From Bemisia tabaci (lineage: Eukaryota > Arthropoda > Insecta > Hemiptera > Aleyrodidae), in NCBI RefSeq assembly GCF_918797505.1, contig NC_092793.1:70799660-70863659 (forward strand): a DNA stretch of 64,000 bases, written 5' to 3'. A program made the translations under genes and the position numbers. Shown piece after piece: positions 1-11,229 of this stretch; the first letter of the stretch is position 1; every line of letters begins with the position of its first letter. Below the pieces are notes generated by a model. The model saw only the letters and a program-made list of their open reading frames with translations. It did no database searches and had not been told where the DNA came from.

Positions 1-420
1 TTAACGCGAATTGCTTTCAAGGGGACATTTGTTGAGCTGAAGTCATAGGTTTCTTCAATCTTAAACTTTAGGGTTACTATTAAACTTCAGCCATAATGCA
101 TATTTTCTTTACACAAAGACCTCAGTTCAAATCAACGTCTTAAAGCTGCCAACGAAAGTTCATGCTTTTTTGAAAGAGCATATCAGCAAATCCCGGCGGG
201 AGAGGGGGAAGAATTTTCCTTGTGCAGACAACCAAATTTAGTGAAACTTCCAATTACACAAATAGGGCATCACGTCACTCATAATCGCTCTAAATCAATC
301 AATGATACGTAAAATGTAACATTAACATGAAAGTCTAATGAATCTACAGCTGATTTATCATGTGGAACTTATCGGACGTTCCGAACACTTGGTTCGAGTT
401 TCGCAGAGACGCACCAAGTC
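1..420. other. Unassigned AT-rich DNA
   Basis: I see no coding frame, repeat or RNA gene here apart from a short G-rich run near 197-209. It ends at the target duplication of the H1 element that follows. Confidence 0.5.
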
Positions 421-428
421 ACATCAAG

Positions 429-560
429 CAGTGGCGTGGTGTGCTTTGCGATGTATTGATTGATCTGCCATTTAAACCCATGGAAAAGGATCGATATCAA
501 TTCTTTATAATGCTTCAAATGGGGAAATATCAATGAACTATCATTCACGCCCCACTACTG
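429..560. mobile_element. H1 family MITE (hAT-like), copy 1
   Basis: The left end reads CAGTGGCGTGG and the right end is its degenerate inverse (ATTCACGCCCCACTACTG). The flanks are ACATCAAG (421-428) and GCATCAAG (561-568), an 8-bp target duplication with one mismatch. It carries the CCATTTAAACCCATGG core shared with the copies at 26814 and 39553. Ends beginning CAGTGGCG plus 8-bp duplications fit the hAT superfamily. No transposase is present, so it is non-autonomous. It is shorter than the other copies (132 against about 165 bp) because part of the right half is missing. Confidence 0.75.
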
Positions 561-568
561 GCATCAAG

Positions 569-1815
569 TTAGAACCAAGAAAAAGAGTGTTGAAGTTTAA
601 TTTCTCCATAGTACTCAAAGATAAGGACAAACTTTAACGACGATTTTCAAGCTCAAAATATTTTTCCCCAGAGTTGAATTTGTGACAGGAGCAAAATAAT
701 GACTGCCTAGTTGGATATATAACTACTTCCATTCCATCCTCTTTCCAAAATACAACTTAGTACGTTTCTGTTGCACGCTGTCCAGTTTTAGCACCCACCT
801 TTCAACATGGTGAAAAACCTCAGAATGGAGAATTTGCGGGTGTCTGAAATTTTTGTAAATTCCATGTTTAAAAAGAAACTGCGTAGAAAACCGAACAAGA
901 GGATATCCTTGGTTTCTAAATTGAACAAATGGCCGAGAAAATATGACTGAATAACCGAATTTGCCAAAATACATGTGTTTAAATGTATAATGCCGCCAAA
1001 TGACGTCACAAGGCGGCACAATTTCTCACTTTAAAATCTATTTTTCTCCGATTTCCCATATCAGAAATTTTTTTTGAAAAATACTGCCAACTCAGCTTAC
1101 TAAGTACTCTTAGATGAAACAATAAAATTTTTGCGTGAAAATTCCCCATTTTTGCAAAAATTCCATTAAGAAGAAATAAATAAATGGGATAAAGCAAGAA
1201 TACGACGTTTAGCCGACTTAATGAACAAGGAATTTAAAGAAACTCGGCGAATAGAGCCGTGAGTGGTATCTAAATTTTGTTGCACAGCTTTTCAGCCTAG
1301 ATTTAACTCCTGACACACTACGTCCACGATTTTATTGCCCGGTGAAATGAGGCTCATGTTTTTTTAAGGAATCTGACCTACCGAAAAGTGATACCGAAAG
1401 TGAGATTTTAGCACGGCGTGCCCATGCTGTAATTAAAGCGGAGAAGGAGCGAAAAAAATATGCTCGGTGCATGAGCGTGATGTGTGTTGTCAGCTGTGTC
1501 TGTTTGATGAATTAGCCAACGATTCGTAATTACTGGCCAGTGAACACTACAGTGAGAGAGAGAGATAGGGAGAAACGTGCCAGTTGCCTCACTCTTCTGC
1601 CTCTGACCCAACTGCCTCACCAGGCCCAGCTACAAATCTGCCGTCGTGCTTTGATACCCGTGCCAACTTTTGCTCGATATCCTCAATTTTAGCGAAATTT
1701 GCATTTTCGTATAATTTCTTCAAAGCCAGCAACGTATGAACAACGTTTTTAAGCGCGACCGATACCTAAGCTAATGATTAACTGAAAGGGCTGAACGGGT
1801 GTCTATTGATTAAAT
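569..1815. other. Unassigned stretch
   Basis: I see nothing coding. Short frames on the minus strand at 720-1200 are low-complexity and unlike any family I know. A small inverted motif, CCGCC then GGCGG around TGACGTCA, lies near 990-1015 and may be the tip of a decayed foldback element. The rest is unremarkable AT-rich sequence. Confidence 0.4.
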
Positions 1816-1937
1816 CGTCGCTTGGCTGTCAAAAAAGCGTAACTACAGATCGAGATGAGCCAAGGAATGCATTGAGCTGTATGGACTACAAGGTCCATCG
1901 TGAAGTGAAGTTACGCCTCTATGACAGGTGAGCGACG
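1816..1937. mobile_element. S122 family foldback MITE, copy 1
   Basis: The 122-bp element starts CGTCGCTTGGCTGTC and ends with the inverse (GACAGGTGAGCGACG). AAAT lies directly on both sides (1812-1815 and 1938-1941), a 4-bp target duplication. The inner half repeats the theme GCGTAACTACA against GAAGTTACGCC, so the whole unit is nearly palindromic. Three more copies of 112-123 bp lie at 3234, 49213 and 61030, each with its own 4-bp duplication. There is no coding capacity. Confidence 0.75.
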
Positions 1938-2204
1938 AAATAACGTTTACTATCATTCCTCAGTATTTTGTCACGAAATACATGAAGTTTAAAGAAATAA
2001 ACTACTTCATAAAGGGAAATCTGAATCAGATTCATACGAATATAGAAACATGTACGTAAAAGAGTAGCATTTTTGTTTAAAAAAAAAAAATAAATTAAAA
2101 AAATTAAAAAATAAATGATAATTCTTTCATGATTTTTGTTTTGGAATGAAACAAGTAGGTTTACAACATCATTGTTGAGGACAACGTTTTCGGTAAGATA
2201 ACAT

Positions 2205-2638
2205 AGAGTCTCTTTATACCCAGAGTTAAGACAACTCGATTATCAGCTGACTGGCAGCCGGCCTTGTCTGGCCATGGAGGCCGAAACGAGTGCACCCAAA
2301 CGAACGATATTGAGGGATAAGGATCAGGAATCCTGCGATGTCTGTCACACAAAAACAACAACATCAACTAATTGATCAATTAAAAAGAAAATGAGATTGG
2401 TTTGTGAATAGTTTCTTAATCTATTTTCATTTTGGACCGATGGAAATAACAATTTACTCTTGATAAACCACAATTAGGTAATATTTTCATTATTCTTGTT
2501 CACATTCGAGGTACCGCCATCTTGGTGCACTCGTTTCGGCCTCCATGAGCGAGAACCAATCAGAATTGGATTTTTTTTTAGGCCACTTTCAGCCCAACCA
2601 AAAGTGAGTTGTCTTAACTCTGGGTATAAAGGGACTCT
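2205..2638. mobile_element. Mutator-like non-autonomous element
   Basis: Terminal inverted repeats of about 33 bp (start AGAGTCTCTTTATACC, followed by AGAGTTAAGACAACTC) differ at one position. A second inverted pair of 24 bp, centred on GGAGGCCGAAACGAG, lies at 2273-2296 and 2524-2547. AAGATAACAT flanks the element on both sides (2195-2204 and 2639-2648), a perfect 10-bp target duplication. Duplications of 8-11 bp are typical of Mutator-like elements, so I assign it there by inference. The interior has no transposase frame. Confidence 0.7.
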
Positions 2639-2648
2639 AAGATAACAT

Positions 2649-3229
2649 CGTATTCCCTCTCTCCTTTATCTCATCAGCCATTATGATGAGATTCTTTTAA
2701 AATGCTTGATATGTTTGGTAAAAAAGAAAATTAGAAGCGAAAAATAAAAAATCGCCAGAAACACCGTTGGAGACTTGAACGCAAGGGTAGAAAAGTGTCA
2801 AAAATTGTCATCATTCGAAAATTCTTTGTGGCTGATTCTAATTGAGTGGTTTTGTGTTATAAAAATTACCAAAAGGTATGTTTTATCGAACCTACGCGGA
2901 GTAGCTTCCAAAAGACGCTTTCTGGATCACATTTTAAAATGTAAAAGAGATGATAATGACTGCAAACGTTACCAAGATCAGCTAGTGGATCTCTGGAACG
3001 AATGCACCACCAGACAAAGTACGAACTACGAATCTAAGCATTCCAATAGATGTTCCCTCATCACAATTTCGCGTAGATCTCGATTTGTACAACAAAAATT
3101 ACTGAAATTATCTCCTAATGAAGACAGTAACGCGTACCAATGTATCTATTCAAACTTCTCGCTCGTAGAAAAAATAATCATCTTATTGAGTTAAGTCGCA
3201 CACTAAACGTTACCGTGACAGTTCGTCGC
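2649..3229. other. Unassigned stretch with one short open frame
   Basis: A 139-codon plus-strand frame (2775-3194) is the longest in the first 7 kb. It is rich in Lys, Arg, Asn and Ser and has no domain, signal peptide or repeat I recognise. No promoter or splice context supports it, so I treat it as a chance frame. Confidence 0.4.
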
Positions 3230-3233
3230 TTGC

Positions 3234-3345
3234 CTGACATAAGGGCGTAACTACACATTAAGATGAGCCCGCAAAATCATTGAATTGTACGGAGAACAGG
3301 GCTCATTGCAGAGTGTAGTTACCCCCTTATGTCAGGTAGGCGACG
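3234..3345. mobile_element. S122 family foldback MITE, copy 2
   Basis: The ends are CGTCGCTTGCCTGACATAAG and the inverse (CTTATGTCAGGTAGGCGACG). AGTT flanks it at 3230-3233 and 3346-3349. The arms pair over about 35 bp (GGGCGTAACTACAC with GTGTAGTTACCCC), giving a strong hairpin. It is the best-paired copy of the family. Confidence 0.8.
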
Positions 3346-3349
3346 AGTT

Positions 3350-4232
3350 ATTGCATTGTGAGAATACGCCAACCTCTGGATTGATGCCGCGGCTCAGCTG
3401 TTGCACGTTGCTCTCGCTTTGAATGACACAGGGTAGGAAAGGGACACCGTTCATTAAGGGACCTGCCAAATCGTCGTAGTGCTCAATTTTTTCAAGGAGA
3501 CTATTCTTATCCTTGGGAGCGGGAAATTCAAATTTTTCACAACCAATGCTAAGTAAAAATATTATTACCATAGTTCAAAATGAATATCGGTGATTTTTTA
3601 TGCGCAAGTCGTGTTGCACGTGACATTTTGATGAGAACACATAAAGGATACACGCTTAAATTTCCGTCAATCTCCGATCAAAATGATGACACCATTGGAT
3701 CGAAAATTGATGGAAATTTGGACGTGTATCCAGGCCTTAAATCAGAACCTTTTAATTCGTGTCTTGCCTAGTGGTCCATTGAAAATTATTTTCTGCGATT
3801 GGCAGCTCTGCTGAGATCTCCGCAACATTGTGCACGCACTACCACTTATCCGTAATTGCTAATGATCCTATACCCGCTGATCAACATGTCTCGCTATTGA
3901 TCCAGTTAGCAGTGTCCGTGCTTTGATGCTTGTTTAACCTACAAGTTATTCACTCGGCTCAAACATTAAGGCAATTATCTCATCGGAGCTTTACTAATCC
4001 TTTCGCTGCCGGTATTCCATGAGCCGCTCGAAAATAAAAGCATGCGTCCGCCGCGGCGCTCGAAGAAATTGAGGTATTTGATTATGTAATAGGATTGGTG
4101 GGTCAAGGACGTTGAAGACCGCCCGCGGCCGTCGTTGGAACCGTCTCGATGCCTTACAGTCATGACGGGTCAATCATGATCGCTCTTTTGCGAATCTTGC
4201 ACTTCAAGAGACCACTGATCTTCAAGCCTATT
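3350..4232. other. Unassigned stretch
   Basis: Mixed sequence with no repeat partner elsewhere in the window and no credible gene. It ends at the C1 element. Confidence 0.4.
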
Positions 4233-4485
4233 CTGCCGTGCTAAGGAAGAACGCCGTATGAATATTCGAGAGTTGCAAAATTTCCTTCGATAACATGTTT
4301 ATTTTTGAGGCGAGTTGTGAATATTTCTCTTTCAAATTTTCAGGAACTTTAGGTGAAATTGAGAACAAAATCATATAAAAAATTGGAAGGAAAACATGCA
4401 TATATTAACCGGGAAATTCGTGTTTTATCAAAGGATATTTGGCAACGCCTGAAGGCTCATACGGCGTTCTTCCTTAGCACGGCAA
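4233..4485. mobile_element. C1 family MITE, copy 1 (253 bp)
   Basis: The left end is CTGCCGTGCTAAGGAAGAAC and the right end is its inverse, ending GGCAA instead of GGCAG. The flanks TATT and TAAA are an imperfect 4-bp duplication. The terminal inverted repeat runs about 30 bp, and the inner arms also pair loosely (GCAAAATTTCCTTCGATAA with a diverged inverse). Its length equals that of the copies at 25250 and 62384. It is non-coding. Confidence 0.8.
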
Positions 4486-5331
4486 TAAAAGGTAATATAC
4501 CTTTAGAGGATATGTTTTTCTGGCTTTTTTTTTATTTATTTTTTTTGACACAGTATGTGGTTTTTTCCCCTTCCTAATATGGTTACGAAAATGCCCTTGT
4601 TCATTAAATTTACGAGGCATCCCATGAAAACCTTCAAATTAAATCGAAGTCTAGAGTAAAATCCCTAAGGAGCGGAATTATTGAGTCCTACTTCAGATTT
4701 TTACCTGAGGGACAAAATTCTGTTTTTCTGCGGACCGGTTTTGGTAATGAAAACGGAAAATAAAAAGGGTAAAACAGTAAAATAATGGAGCCAAAAAACT
4801 ATTCACCGCATTTTTAACCCCTTAAACTCCCAATTTGACATCCAATCATAGCGTGAACTGTGTGCAGGCCTCAAAATTTGCTGTCAACTCTATAGATCGA
4901 CGCACGGAAAAAAATGTTGGTGATTACTAGATTTCTGACTATAAATGAACCCCAGGATATGTAATAACCAGCACAAGCTTTCCGTTAGTGCTTATCGTGC
5001 ACTAGGTTACGTTTCCCAACCACGTGATCAGCACTGTAAAGAATTCACCACTAGCTACTATATTTCTCGGGGATCATATGGAACGAGGAATCAGACAACC
5101 TCTAACATTCTTTCTATACATGTAATGAAAATTATTTTCAGGACTTTTTACGTAAGGCTCCTCTTCCAGTGGAAAATATTCGTGGAAACTCTTGAGTAAC
5201 AGCGTTATTTTTTTGTTTTTCTTCAAACAAAACGAAGAAACTAAAAATCAATTAAGGAAGGTTCGGAAAGTAACGATCAAGATGCATTTTCTCGACTTTC
5301 GACATTAATGTAGTTTAAGCACCTTCAACTA
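4486..5331. other. Unassigned stretch
   Basis: I see no gene. CGCACGGAAAAAAATG near 4900 resembles the left end of the T2 elements, but I could not find a matching right end. Confidence 0.35.
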
Positions 5332-5584
5332 CGTCGTTTTTCTTAAGAAAGAACGTAACTCCATTTCAATGTTGTCAAATTTCCCCGCGTAAATGGCACT
5401 TCAACCGAGAGAATTTTGGGAATTTCCAATTGATAATTTCTTTGATTTTTCTTCCGATCTCGTGCAAAAAACAGACACATTTTCCACAAAAATTGCGCAG
5501 GTACGTTCTTGTAAAACATTAAATTGTTTGAGTCAATTTTAGAACCGTCGAATGGAGTTAGATTCGTTCGTCTAGGAAACGACG
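5332..5584. mobile_element. N1 family foldback MITE, copy 1
   Basis: The arms are CGTCGTTTTTCTTAAG then GAACGTAACTCCATT, matched by AATGGAGTTAGATTCG then AAACGACG at the right. Two related copies lie at about 27280 and 28713. The flanks (ACTA and GTTT) give no target duplication, so the exact ends are uncertain. It is non-coding. Confidence 0.6.
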
Positions 5585-7229
5585 GTTTGTCTAAAATGGA
5601 ATTATCCTTTTTTCATCAAGTCTGGCAAGCAAGCAGACGACTAATGATGGATGCAGGGCTGTGCCGCAAAATTAAGGATACCGGTTTCGCAAAATATTGA
5701 ACTTCAGTCGATCCGCGTAGGATAAAGATGACCCAGTTTGGTGTCTGCGAGGAAAATAAATAAAACACCTCGCGGCGATTAATTGTCAGGAGTGCTACGA
5801 CGAACGATTTTAACTAGCGTTATGCCCCGAGTCAGCGGTTTATAAAAAACCTGTTTAGCGGTAATAAATTACTCATCTCGGTGAAACGAAAAGTGTTTTA
5901 ACGAAACTATCACGCCTATTGCAACAGTTAGATAATTCGTGTAACTTTTCCTTCAACGCTCACTCTTTCCTCTCTCGATGATGTTACATTACAGACTCCA
6001 TTTTATTCCTGTTTCCTTTCATTTTTTTATCGTAACGAAAGAGGATGTATTGCGGAGACTTGAGGATGAAACCGCATCAAATTTATATTCCGTTCAAGAA
6101 ATTTAACCTACCTCTCCTCACGTTAATTACTGTTCAACCCATCTAATCGTGTAACCTTTCTATTAGTATGTTCATCAATAATGTATTTATTCCATTACAC
6201 TCTCCATTACAAAAATGTCTACCATAAATATATCCTCATCAAGTGTCAAGTCTTCATTTCCATTTCTTTACTCACTAGAATCCACCCTTGTAGCATTCAC
6301 AGTCATAGATCCCGGTTTAAAACGTTTAGACGTGCTCCTGTCTATTGTAAAATGAAAAGGTCATATTTTTAAGTTTTTTAAGATAAGTCTCTGCCTGTTT
6401 GCATTGCTAAATGAATTTCATGAAAAATCCTTCCGCCTCGTTAAGTTCGATGGTCTCAGAATTTATTTCCTCTGCCAAAACAGACCATCTTAAATAAGAC
6501 TGCATTTGTTGATTTAAAAAAATGTCCGTTCGAAGTAGTAATACTTGCAATAAAAAAAATAAAAATAAAAAAAAAACACCTGCATTTGACTACAATATAA
6601 TTTAATCAAAAAATTACGCAGTAAATCAAATAATTTGTGCTATCTTTTTTCATGAATATAGGGGGACAAATTTCAGAATAAATAAAAAAAATGTGTGTAA
6701 AAAAGACGAAAGGAAAAAATCGGAAAAATGCTTCTTCACTTCATGCTGTGTATGTTTCAATTTTCTACAGAGAAACTTAACCCCAATCCGTGATAAATTT
6801 TCAGTCAGTCAATGGTATTTTTCAATATGGACACTGAAAAACTTTTGAACTCAATATTTTGTCTAGTCTAATGAAAAGTATTTTAGGAATAATCATATTT
6901 TGTCTCGTCATCGTGCGTCTAGTCTTTGTCGTTTGCCTGTTCGTGTAATTCATACCAACCCCATAAAAACTAAAAAAAATCAACTTTAAAATGTACTCAC
7001 GTGGAGTTGGGATTCCAACACGACTCCGTGTGATTCATTTTGAATGGTTTGGTATAACACAGTAAGAGGATTAAACACTGGAATTTAATATTCAACAACG
7101 AAAAACGCACAAGAGACGCCGGAATCGTTATCACGCCCGAGAATCCGAAACCCGATCACTGCACTGAATCTACCGATCACCAAACAAGTCCACTTCACCA
7201 GCGTAAACTTTGGTGAGAGACAAAAGACG
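5585..7229. other. AT-rich unassigned stretch
   Basis: Low-complexity AT-rich DNA with an A-rich segment at about 6550-6580. The short frames are biased and unconvincing. I found no repeat pair or RNA gene. Confidence 0.45.
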
Positions 7230-8030
7230 GGTTTGAAATCCTCTCTCACCCGGCCGAAAAAAGGTGAGCCAATCTTTAAGCACGGATCTTTACACGACTA
7301 TATTATCATATTGTTTGAAGGATCGAATGAGCTGACGGCAGGATTCTCAGCTGAAAGCAGGCGAGAGGCTGAAAGCTTTCTTCTTGGCACTATGCGTGGT
7401 GTTTTGGCGTCTTTTCATGTTGGAAGAATTTTCACTGCACTTCGCGATTGGAACTGCGGAGCTGGAAGAGTTCGGACGGCCGAAGGAGCGGAGACTATCT
7501 CGGCTGGAAGCAAAGTCGGTTGTAAATCTCTGGGTCCCAGGTGTGGAGGAGCGATATTGTTCGATTGATACGCCTCGTTTGAGTGGCTGTAACCAAATAT
7601 TCATTTGCGTCCAGGCTATGATATGAGTAAGGCAGGTAAGTCGGAGTTGAGATTTCTCGGCTGTGTATACACATTTAGAAGGGGCAGCGGCGGCGTTGGA
7701 GCGGAGCGGTGGGGCGGTGGGGCGCGCTCAGAGGTGAGCCATCCGCCGCTCTGGCTGCAGCGTGGAGGGGACACCTGGGTCAGCACAGCGCCGGCCGTGG
7801 CTGCAACCACCCGAACGCCACTGTCAGTTCAAGTTCTGACCCAGTACCAGATTCTCCTCGTCGCGCTCTTCACCGGCTTCCACGACCAGCATTTCAACTT
7901 TGCCGTATTATTCGTTCGCAAAGTGAATCGATTCGCAGCGAATAACGAACAAATACTGACAGGGATCGGAAAATTTGTTTTGTCGAATGTTGTCATATTA
8001 ATATTATGAGACCAACAGACAGGTATCAAT
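7230..8030 (+). promoter_or_regulatory. CpG-rich block, possible promoter and first exon
   Basis: This segment is visibly richer in G, C and CpG than its AT-rich surroundings, most strongly at about 7440-7870. An ATG at 7623 opens ATGAGTAAGGCAG and is followed directly by GTAAGT (from 7636), a consensus 5' splice site, so a 13-nt first coding exon is conceivable. Open frames run on both strands, as expected for GC-rich DNA, and none resembles a known protein. I see no TATA box or partner exon. A gene start is a guess from composition and the one splice motif. Confidence 0.25.
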
Positions 8031-9286
8031 GTTTTCGTGCTGTTGTAGGCATGGAAATGCCAACACGTGGTAGCCGCTAACTCTGTAATTTGTTTTTCTT
8101 CTTTTGTCGAGAAGGATTTTCTTCCGTTCTAGGTATCAGAGGCAGCACTTCATTAGTTTGAAAAATCGAGGATAAGTTTCATATAAAGAAAAGAGGAAGT
8201 TGGAAGCTATATTTTATACGGTTTTTAAATTTTACCATAATTTACCATACTTTTTTTAAATTTGACACACATTTGGGATTAGAAGAGGTATTAAAATTGG
8301 CATTTTGGACAGGGGTACCATTTGAGGGGGTGGGGAGGGAGGGGCAGGCCAGGCATTCGCCCGGCCCCGCGCTTTTGAGTCGGGCCTGAGAGAACTAGGA
8401 GTACATGCATCGCAAGAGTATGGATAGCTTGCCTCATGGAGCTCTGAAGGCCCAAAAGGACAGACAAACTTCGAGGATGTTCTTAAATGAGCATTCTTCC
8501 GCAAAAATGAGTAAATTCATGAAAAAAATAAGTAGTATATACGTACTTTACAAACGACGCCTCGTAACAATTACAATAATGAATCATTTTAGATATCATG
8601 AATTCATAGGTTGGCTGCCTTCTGGGTCCTAACTTTATTCACGGAGGAATTAGTGGGAGCCTAATGGATTTCCGGAGTTTCGCATACTCTTAGTGTAGAT
8701 ACTCTAGTTTGCTCTACTTGCCGTTTCCAGGGTGAAAAGCTGAGCAGGAAAAAAGCGTGTCACTTTTTTGCCCGGCCCTGCAATAACCTGAAATGGCTCC
8801 CCTGATTTTGGACACAAATGATTGCAAAAATGATCACCAATTCATTTGCGCGTGTAATTAGGAAAATTCCTATCTCCTGAAGGCAGATCTGGTTGAGGTT
8901 ACTTCCAGGTGGCCGTCTTTGAAAAAGCACATGCCATCCCCTCGCTGGCTACCTGTTCCGGCCTGTGAGCCGGCGAATAGCGAAAGCACGGAATCGTTTT
9001 GCAATGAACCTATAACCGAGTAATTGATGATCTCATTTGGTGATGACTTAAAAGTACGAAAAGCTGAACGCCTGCCCTCCCTAGTACTGACCGAAAAGGA
9101 ACCACCTGACATTCTCTTCTCTTTGTCGGTACTTTTCTTTTGCTTTTGTCATTCACGCTTAGGAGTTCCCTTCAATGCTCAATATGAACCGATTGAGCCT
9201 CCGCCAAAAAATGAATATTCCACCTTATTACATCACTAAAAAGTACCACGTAATCCCAACCATACTCCTGATTGATTTTGATGCCA
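8031..9286. other. Unassigned stretch with GC-rich patch
   Basis: A G- and C-rich patch at about 8320-8395 (gggtggggagggagg, then cccggccccgcgc) echoes the GC-rich ends of the element at 19189, and GCCCGGCCCTGC near 8770 repeats part of it. They may be remnants of that type. No gene is seen. Confidence 0.35.
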
Positions 9287-9288
9287 TA

Positions 9289-9547
9289 TATCGACGGTGA
9301 AACTACCAAACCACGTATCTCGTTTGCGGTGTTTAAAAATCTACGCTCACATTTTATTTTTTTGAAGGAGACCAAATCAATATCATTCCTTGAAATTTTC
9401 ACGGAATTTTCTCCGCACAAAGAGGGAAAATCACAGAAATTTTCAAGACCGGATGTTAAGTAGTTTTTCATTTAAAAAATGAAGTATGACAGGAAGTCTG
9501 CGACGTCGCAAACCGAGATACGTGGTTTGGTAGTTTCACCGTCGATA
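9289..9547. mobile_element. T1 family foldback MITE, copy 1 (259 bp)
   Basis: The left arm starts TATCGACGGTGAAACTACC and continues through ACCACGTATCTCG. The right arm is the inverse over about 40 bp. TA dinucleotides flank both ends (9287-9288 and 9548-9549), as expected for a Tc1/mariner-type target. Copies at 30482 and 60414 have the same 259-bp length. Frames that cross the arms are artefacts of the palindrome. Confidence 0.75.
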
Positions 9548-9761
9548 TATCAGAGGTTGCATTGGCCAGAGGTATGGTTGATTCAACCACACTTTCGACG
9601 GACTCAACCGTACCTCTCGCTGGTACAACTGCTCTTATATCTGGCGCCAAAAACAGCTAGGAGCATAGCTGGGATTGTCATACTTTTTTTCAGTGATGGG
9701 AGCCTCATTTTACCATCTTACATACCTTCCTATCTATGGAAAGTCTATTGACAATGGCTTA

Positions 9762-10055
9762 CACGGAAAAAAAAGCACGAGGTTGTTGGATGATATGGAC
9801 ATCTCCATTTAATTGTGGTAGTACCCCGGTTAATTATGGTAGCACCCCAATTAATTATGGTGGTACCCCAACCAATAAATTAGGTAACTAACCCAAATGT
9901 TGCGGTACTACCCTAATTTGAGTTGCGGTACTACCCTAATTTGAGTTGCGGTACTAATAAAATTAATTAGAAATGTCCATATCATATCATCCAACAAATT
10001 TGGGTAGTAAGTACCACAACTTTAGGGGATAACCCCTGACACTTTTTTATCCGTG
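9762..10055. mobile_element. T2 foldback MITE with internal motif array, copy 1
   Basis: The ends are CACGGAAAAAAAAGC and TTTTTTATCCGTG, flanked by TA on both sides (9760-9761 and 10056-10057). The left half holds about three degenerate copies of a 22-bp motif containing GGTAGTACCCCAATTAAT. The right half holds three of its inverse type (GTTGCGGTACTACCCTAATT). TTGTTGGATGATATGGACAT appears inside both arms. It is related to 32121-32318. Confidence 0.75.
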
Positions 10056-10104
10056 TACACAGTGTATATTCACAAGTCCAGTCCATTTGCCACGTGCACG
10101 GCTA

Positions 10105-10357
10105 TATCGACGGTGAAACTACCAAACCACGTGTATTGGCTTACGACGTTACAGACTTCATGTCATACTGTATTCTTTAAGTGAAAAGACACTCAACATA
10201 AATTCCTGAAAACTTCCGTCTTCTCCAAGCGAAGATTATTCTGTGTAAACCTCAAGGAATTATATTAATTTATTCTCCTTTAAAAAAATTACATGGGACC
10301 GGAGATCTTTAAACATCAAAAATATGATACGTAGTATGATAGTTTTTTTCGTCCATA
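10105..10357. mobile_element. T1 family foldback MITE, copy 2
   Basis: The left arm is TATCGACGGTGAAACTACC, nearly identical to the copy at 9289. The right arm is diverged (ACGTAGTATGATAG then CGTCCATA). TA precedes the left end. At 253 bp it is slightly shorter than the other copies. It lies only about 50 bp from the T2 element on its left. Confidence 0.65.
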
Positions 10358-10559
10358 AGTAAATGCCTTTTAACAGAGCACGCATTTGTTTATTCTGTTG
10401 AGGATATGTCTTCGTCGTTAAATCTAGTGCAAACCAATGGTGCAGTTAAGTTTTCCATAAAAATGAAGAGAAATTGATGAAAAGGAAAGCTTTTTTTATG
10501 AGTTGATGAAAGAATATTTCAGGAGTTTAAATCACTACACGAGTCGTTGAATATGTAAA

Positions 10560-10795
10560 CTTTAAGTTTTTTTTAAAAAAATTTACAAAAATGTAAAAAC
10601 TTTTAAAACAAACTCAAAACCACTCACTTGCATAAAATTTTTTAATTTTTGAAGCGGACGCGTTTCGGAGGTGTCCCGAACTCCGTCCTTAGCGCGACGA
10701 AAAATTAAAAATTGTATGCAAGTGAGTGATTTTAAGTTTGTTTTAAAAGTTTTTAAATTTTTTTAAATTTTTTTTAAAATTTTAAATTTTACTTA
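10560..10795. repeat. AT-rich inverted repeat with GC-rich loop
   Basis: The arms (left about 10560-10656, right about 10695-10795) pair through CTTTTAAAACAAACTC, CACTCACTTGCATA and AATTTTTTAATTTTT. The 40-bp centre is GC-rich and itself nearly palindromic (GGACGCGTTTCGG to CCCGAACTCCGTCC). It is a probable foldback element, but no target duplication could be read in the A/T runs. Confidence 0.6.
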
Positions 10796-11229
10796 TAAGC
10801 TTTTTTCATTTGCAAAATGAGACCGATGATAGATTTGTTGGACCTCTTGTGACAAGAAATCGTGAAGATTTACAAATTAAAACCTGGGGAAAGATGGTAA
10901 TTGATCAGGATCCTTACTTTGTTCCGTTGCCCAGTTTGAGTCGCATCATTTTCCCCCGGGGTTCCCATTCTTCCTCATCTTTTTTTCCATAAAAGTGACT
11001 GCAGAAGGATTATCAGTAATTACGAGAGGAACAATAAGAGTAACAATGACCGCGCAGAGGGCTAATTGCAGGTATTGCAAAAAATGGTCTGCAAAACAGT
11101 AAGTACTCGGATGAATCAGCTAATAAGTTATAGTCCGTTTGAAACCTACATACAGAAATTTTCAAAAGTAAACGAGGAAAAGCCGGTTGTTCCTCCAGTC
11201 ACAGAGGTGAAACCCCAGTCGAGCTATTA
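10796..11229 (+). other. Possible exon remnants, unrecognised
   Basis: Two plus-strand frames have a less biased, more protein-like composition than their surroundings: 10810-10992 (contains VGPLVTRNREDLQIKTWGKM) and 11066-11281 (contains EEKPVVPPVTEVKPQSSYY). Neither matches a family I know, and I found no convincing splice sites joining them. They could be decayed exons, transposon-carried gene fragments or chance. Confidence 0.2.

Noticed and set aside
391..400. GGTTCGAGT as the T-arm of a tRNA gene
   Set aside because: No anticodon arm, D-arm or acceptor pairing could be found around it. The same holds for the similar words near 27970 and 42170.
4903..4920. CACGGAAAAAAATG as the left end of a T2 element
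   Set aside because: No matching right end within 1 kb.
9762..10357. LTR retrotransposon from the repeated TATCGACGG words at 9289 and 10105
   Set aside because: Each word has its own inverted partner, so these are two separate foldback elements with another element between them, not direct terminal repeats.
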